The position numbers and the translations under genes were made by a program. The notes beneath the pieces were generated by a model. It had not been told where the DNA came from. It was given only the letters and a program-made list of their open reading frames with translations, and did no database searches. DNA of 13,855 bases from JBBQTQ01 sp038213135 (lineage in GTDB: Bacteria; Actinomycetota; Thermoleophilia; Gaiellales; Gaiellaceae): NCBI GenBank assembly GCA_038213135.1, contig JBBQTQ010000077.1, positions 1-13,855 of the forward strand. Direction: 5' to 3'. Below are positions 13,133 through 13,855 of the stretch, piece after piece (the first letter of the stretch is position 1; each line of letters opens with the position of its first letter).

Positions 13133-13152
13133 CTTCACGAAAACTTCACGAG
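13133..13152 (+). repeat. Direct repeat CTTCACGA x2 in the leader before rpoD
   Basis: CTTCACGA occurs at 13133-13140 and again at 13145-13152, spaced by 4 bases, in the 90-bp gap between the TPR-like gene and rpoD. No TANNNT element with correct spacing was found in this gap, so the rpoD promoter may lie inside the TPR-like gene. The repeat could be chance or a regulator site. Confidence 0.4.
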
Positions 13153-13163
13153 TCGACTGAGGG

Positions 13164-13167
13164 GAGT
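13164..13167 (+). promoter_or_regulatory. Shine-Dalgarno sequence for rpoD
   Basis: GGAG at 13164-13167, within AGGGGAG, lies 6 nt before the GTG at 13174. It decides that start, and contrasts with the SD-less starts of most other first genes in this window. Confidence 0.6.
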
Positions 13168-13173
13168 CGCACG

Positions 13174-13855
13174 TGGCCGGAGGGGAAGTAAAGGTACGCG
13201 TCGCCGTCCTGGAGACGGACGAGGCGAAGGGGCTGCTGGAGGCCGGGCAGGAAGCGGGCTCCCTGACTGCGGAGGAGATCGCGCTCGCGCTCGACGAGCT
13301 TGACCTCGACTCCGGTCAGCTCGAAGACTTCTACCACGCTCTCGACGAGCTCCAGATCGAGGTCGTCACACCCGAGGAGGCGCCCGAGGAGGAGATCGAG
13401 GCCGACGAGGTCTCGACCGACGCGCTCCAGCTCTTCCTGAAGGACGTCGGCCGCGTCGATCTGCTGACAGCAGCGCAGGAGGTCGAGCTCGCCAAGCGCA
13501 TCGAGCGCGGCGACCACCGCGCCAAGCAGGAGATGGTCGAGGCCAACCTGCGCCTCGTCGTCTCGATCGCCAAGCGCTACCGCAACCAGGGGCTGCCCTT
13601 CCTCGACCTGATCCAGGAGGGCACGATCGGCCTCGTCCGCGCGGCCGAGAAGTTCGACTACCGCAAGGGCTTCAAGTTCTCGACGTACGCGACCTGGTGG
13701 ATTCGCCAGGCGGTCGCGCGCGCGCTCGCCGACAAGGCGCGCACGATCCGGATGCCGGTCCACGTGGTCGAGAAGCTGAACAAGATCGTCCGCTCCGAGC
13801 GGAAGCTCCGCGCCGAGTTCGGCCGCGAGCCGAACTCGGTGGAGATCGCCTTCGA
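13174..13855 (+). CDS. rpoD: Primary sigma factor RpoD (3' end outside window)
   Basis: The open frame from GTG 13174 runs out of the window after 227 codons. Residues 17-65 are an acidic region 1.1-like domain (LLEAGQEAGSLTAEEIALAL). Region 1.2 follows at 82-114 (DALQLFLKDVGRVDLLTAAQ, then EVELAKRIERGD). Region 2 spans about 118-200: NLRLVVSIAKRYRNQGLPFL and DLIQEGTIGLVRAAEKFDYR bind core RNA polymerase, and FKFSTYATWWIRQAVARALA with RTIRMPVHV recognises and melts the -10 element. Region 3 begins near residue 201 (KLNKIVRSERKLRAEFGREP); region 4 is beyond the window. The presence of 1.1 and 1.2 supports a housekeeping sigma rather than an alternative group 3 sigma. The order with the TPR-like protein in front may be co-transcription. 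Confidence 0.93.

Overview
The window is high-GC, densely packed DNA with mostly GTG starts, 4-bp ATGA/GTGA gene overlaps, a CysO/CysM/Mec-type cysteine pathway and a primary sigma factor of the RpoD type. This suggests a high-GC actinobacterium, plausibly of the Thermoleophilia (Gaiellales or Solirubrobacterales); that placement is inference. No rRNA, tRNA or CRISPR array was recognised, and no gene-free stretch reaches 300 bases.

Layout. 1-139: the 3' end of an IS630-family transposase. 151-177: a perfect 27-nt palindrome. 197-2388 (+): an orphan sugar-type substrate-binding protein and an MFS transporter. 4478-2369 (-): a sugar isomerase/epimerase and a Gfo/Idh/MocA dehydrogenase. 4496-6494 (+): a DJ-1/PfpI protein and an RnfD-like membrane protein. 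6505-9316 (+): a xylose-isomerase-like TIM barrel, a xylulokinase and a small secreted cupredoxin. 12031-9306 (-): a four-gene operon for cysteine synthesis from a protein-bound thiocarboxylate. 12115-13083 (+): a membrane-anchored TPR-like protein. 13174 to the end (+): the N-terminal half of RpoD.

How the genes work together. The left two thirds looks like a sugar or polyol uptake and catabolism region: capture, transport, oxidation, isomerisation and kinase entry towards the pentose phosphate pathway. The minus-strand block at 12031-9306 places together a rhodanese-ThiF activating enzyme, the carrier CysO, the synthase CysM and the JAMM peptidase Mec. These are all the steps needed to load sulfur on CysO, transfer it to an activated serine and release cysteine.

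Main points of interest. (1) The CysO-CysM junction: CysO ends in Gly-Gly-Val instead of Gly-Gly, at a run of seven G, and CysM has no usable start codon unless the reading frame shifts there. (2) A recurrent promoter layout in which a TANNNT-like hexamer lies at -12 to -7 (or one base off) from GTG or ATG starts without Shine-Dalgarno sequences, implying leaderless mRNAs, including a divergent pair inside a 17-bp gap. (3) A perfect palindrome over the promoter of the sugar-binding protein next to an IS630 end. (4) A xylulokinase lacking about 20 residues next to its catalytic aspartate. (5) An RnfD-like protein without the rest of an Rnf complex and with an unrecognised C-terminal domain.
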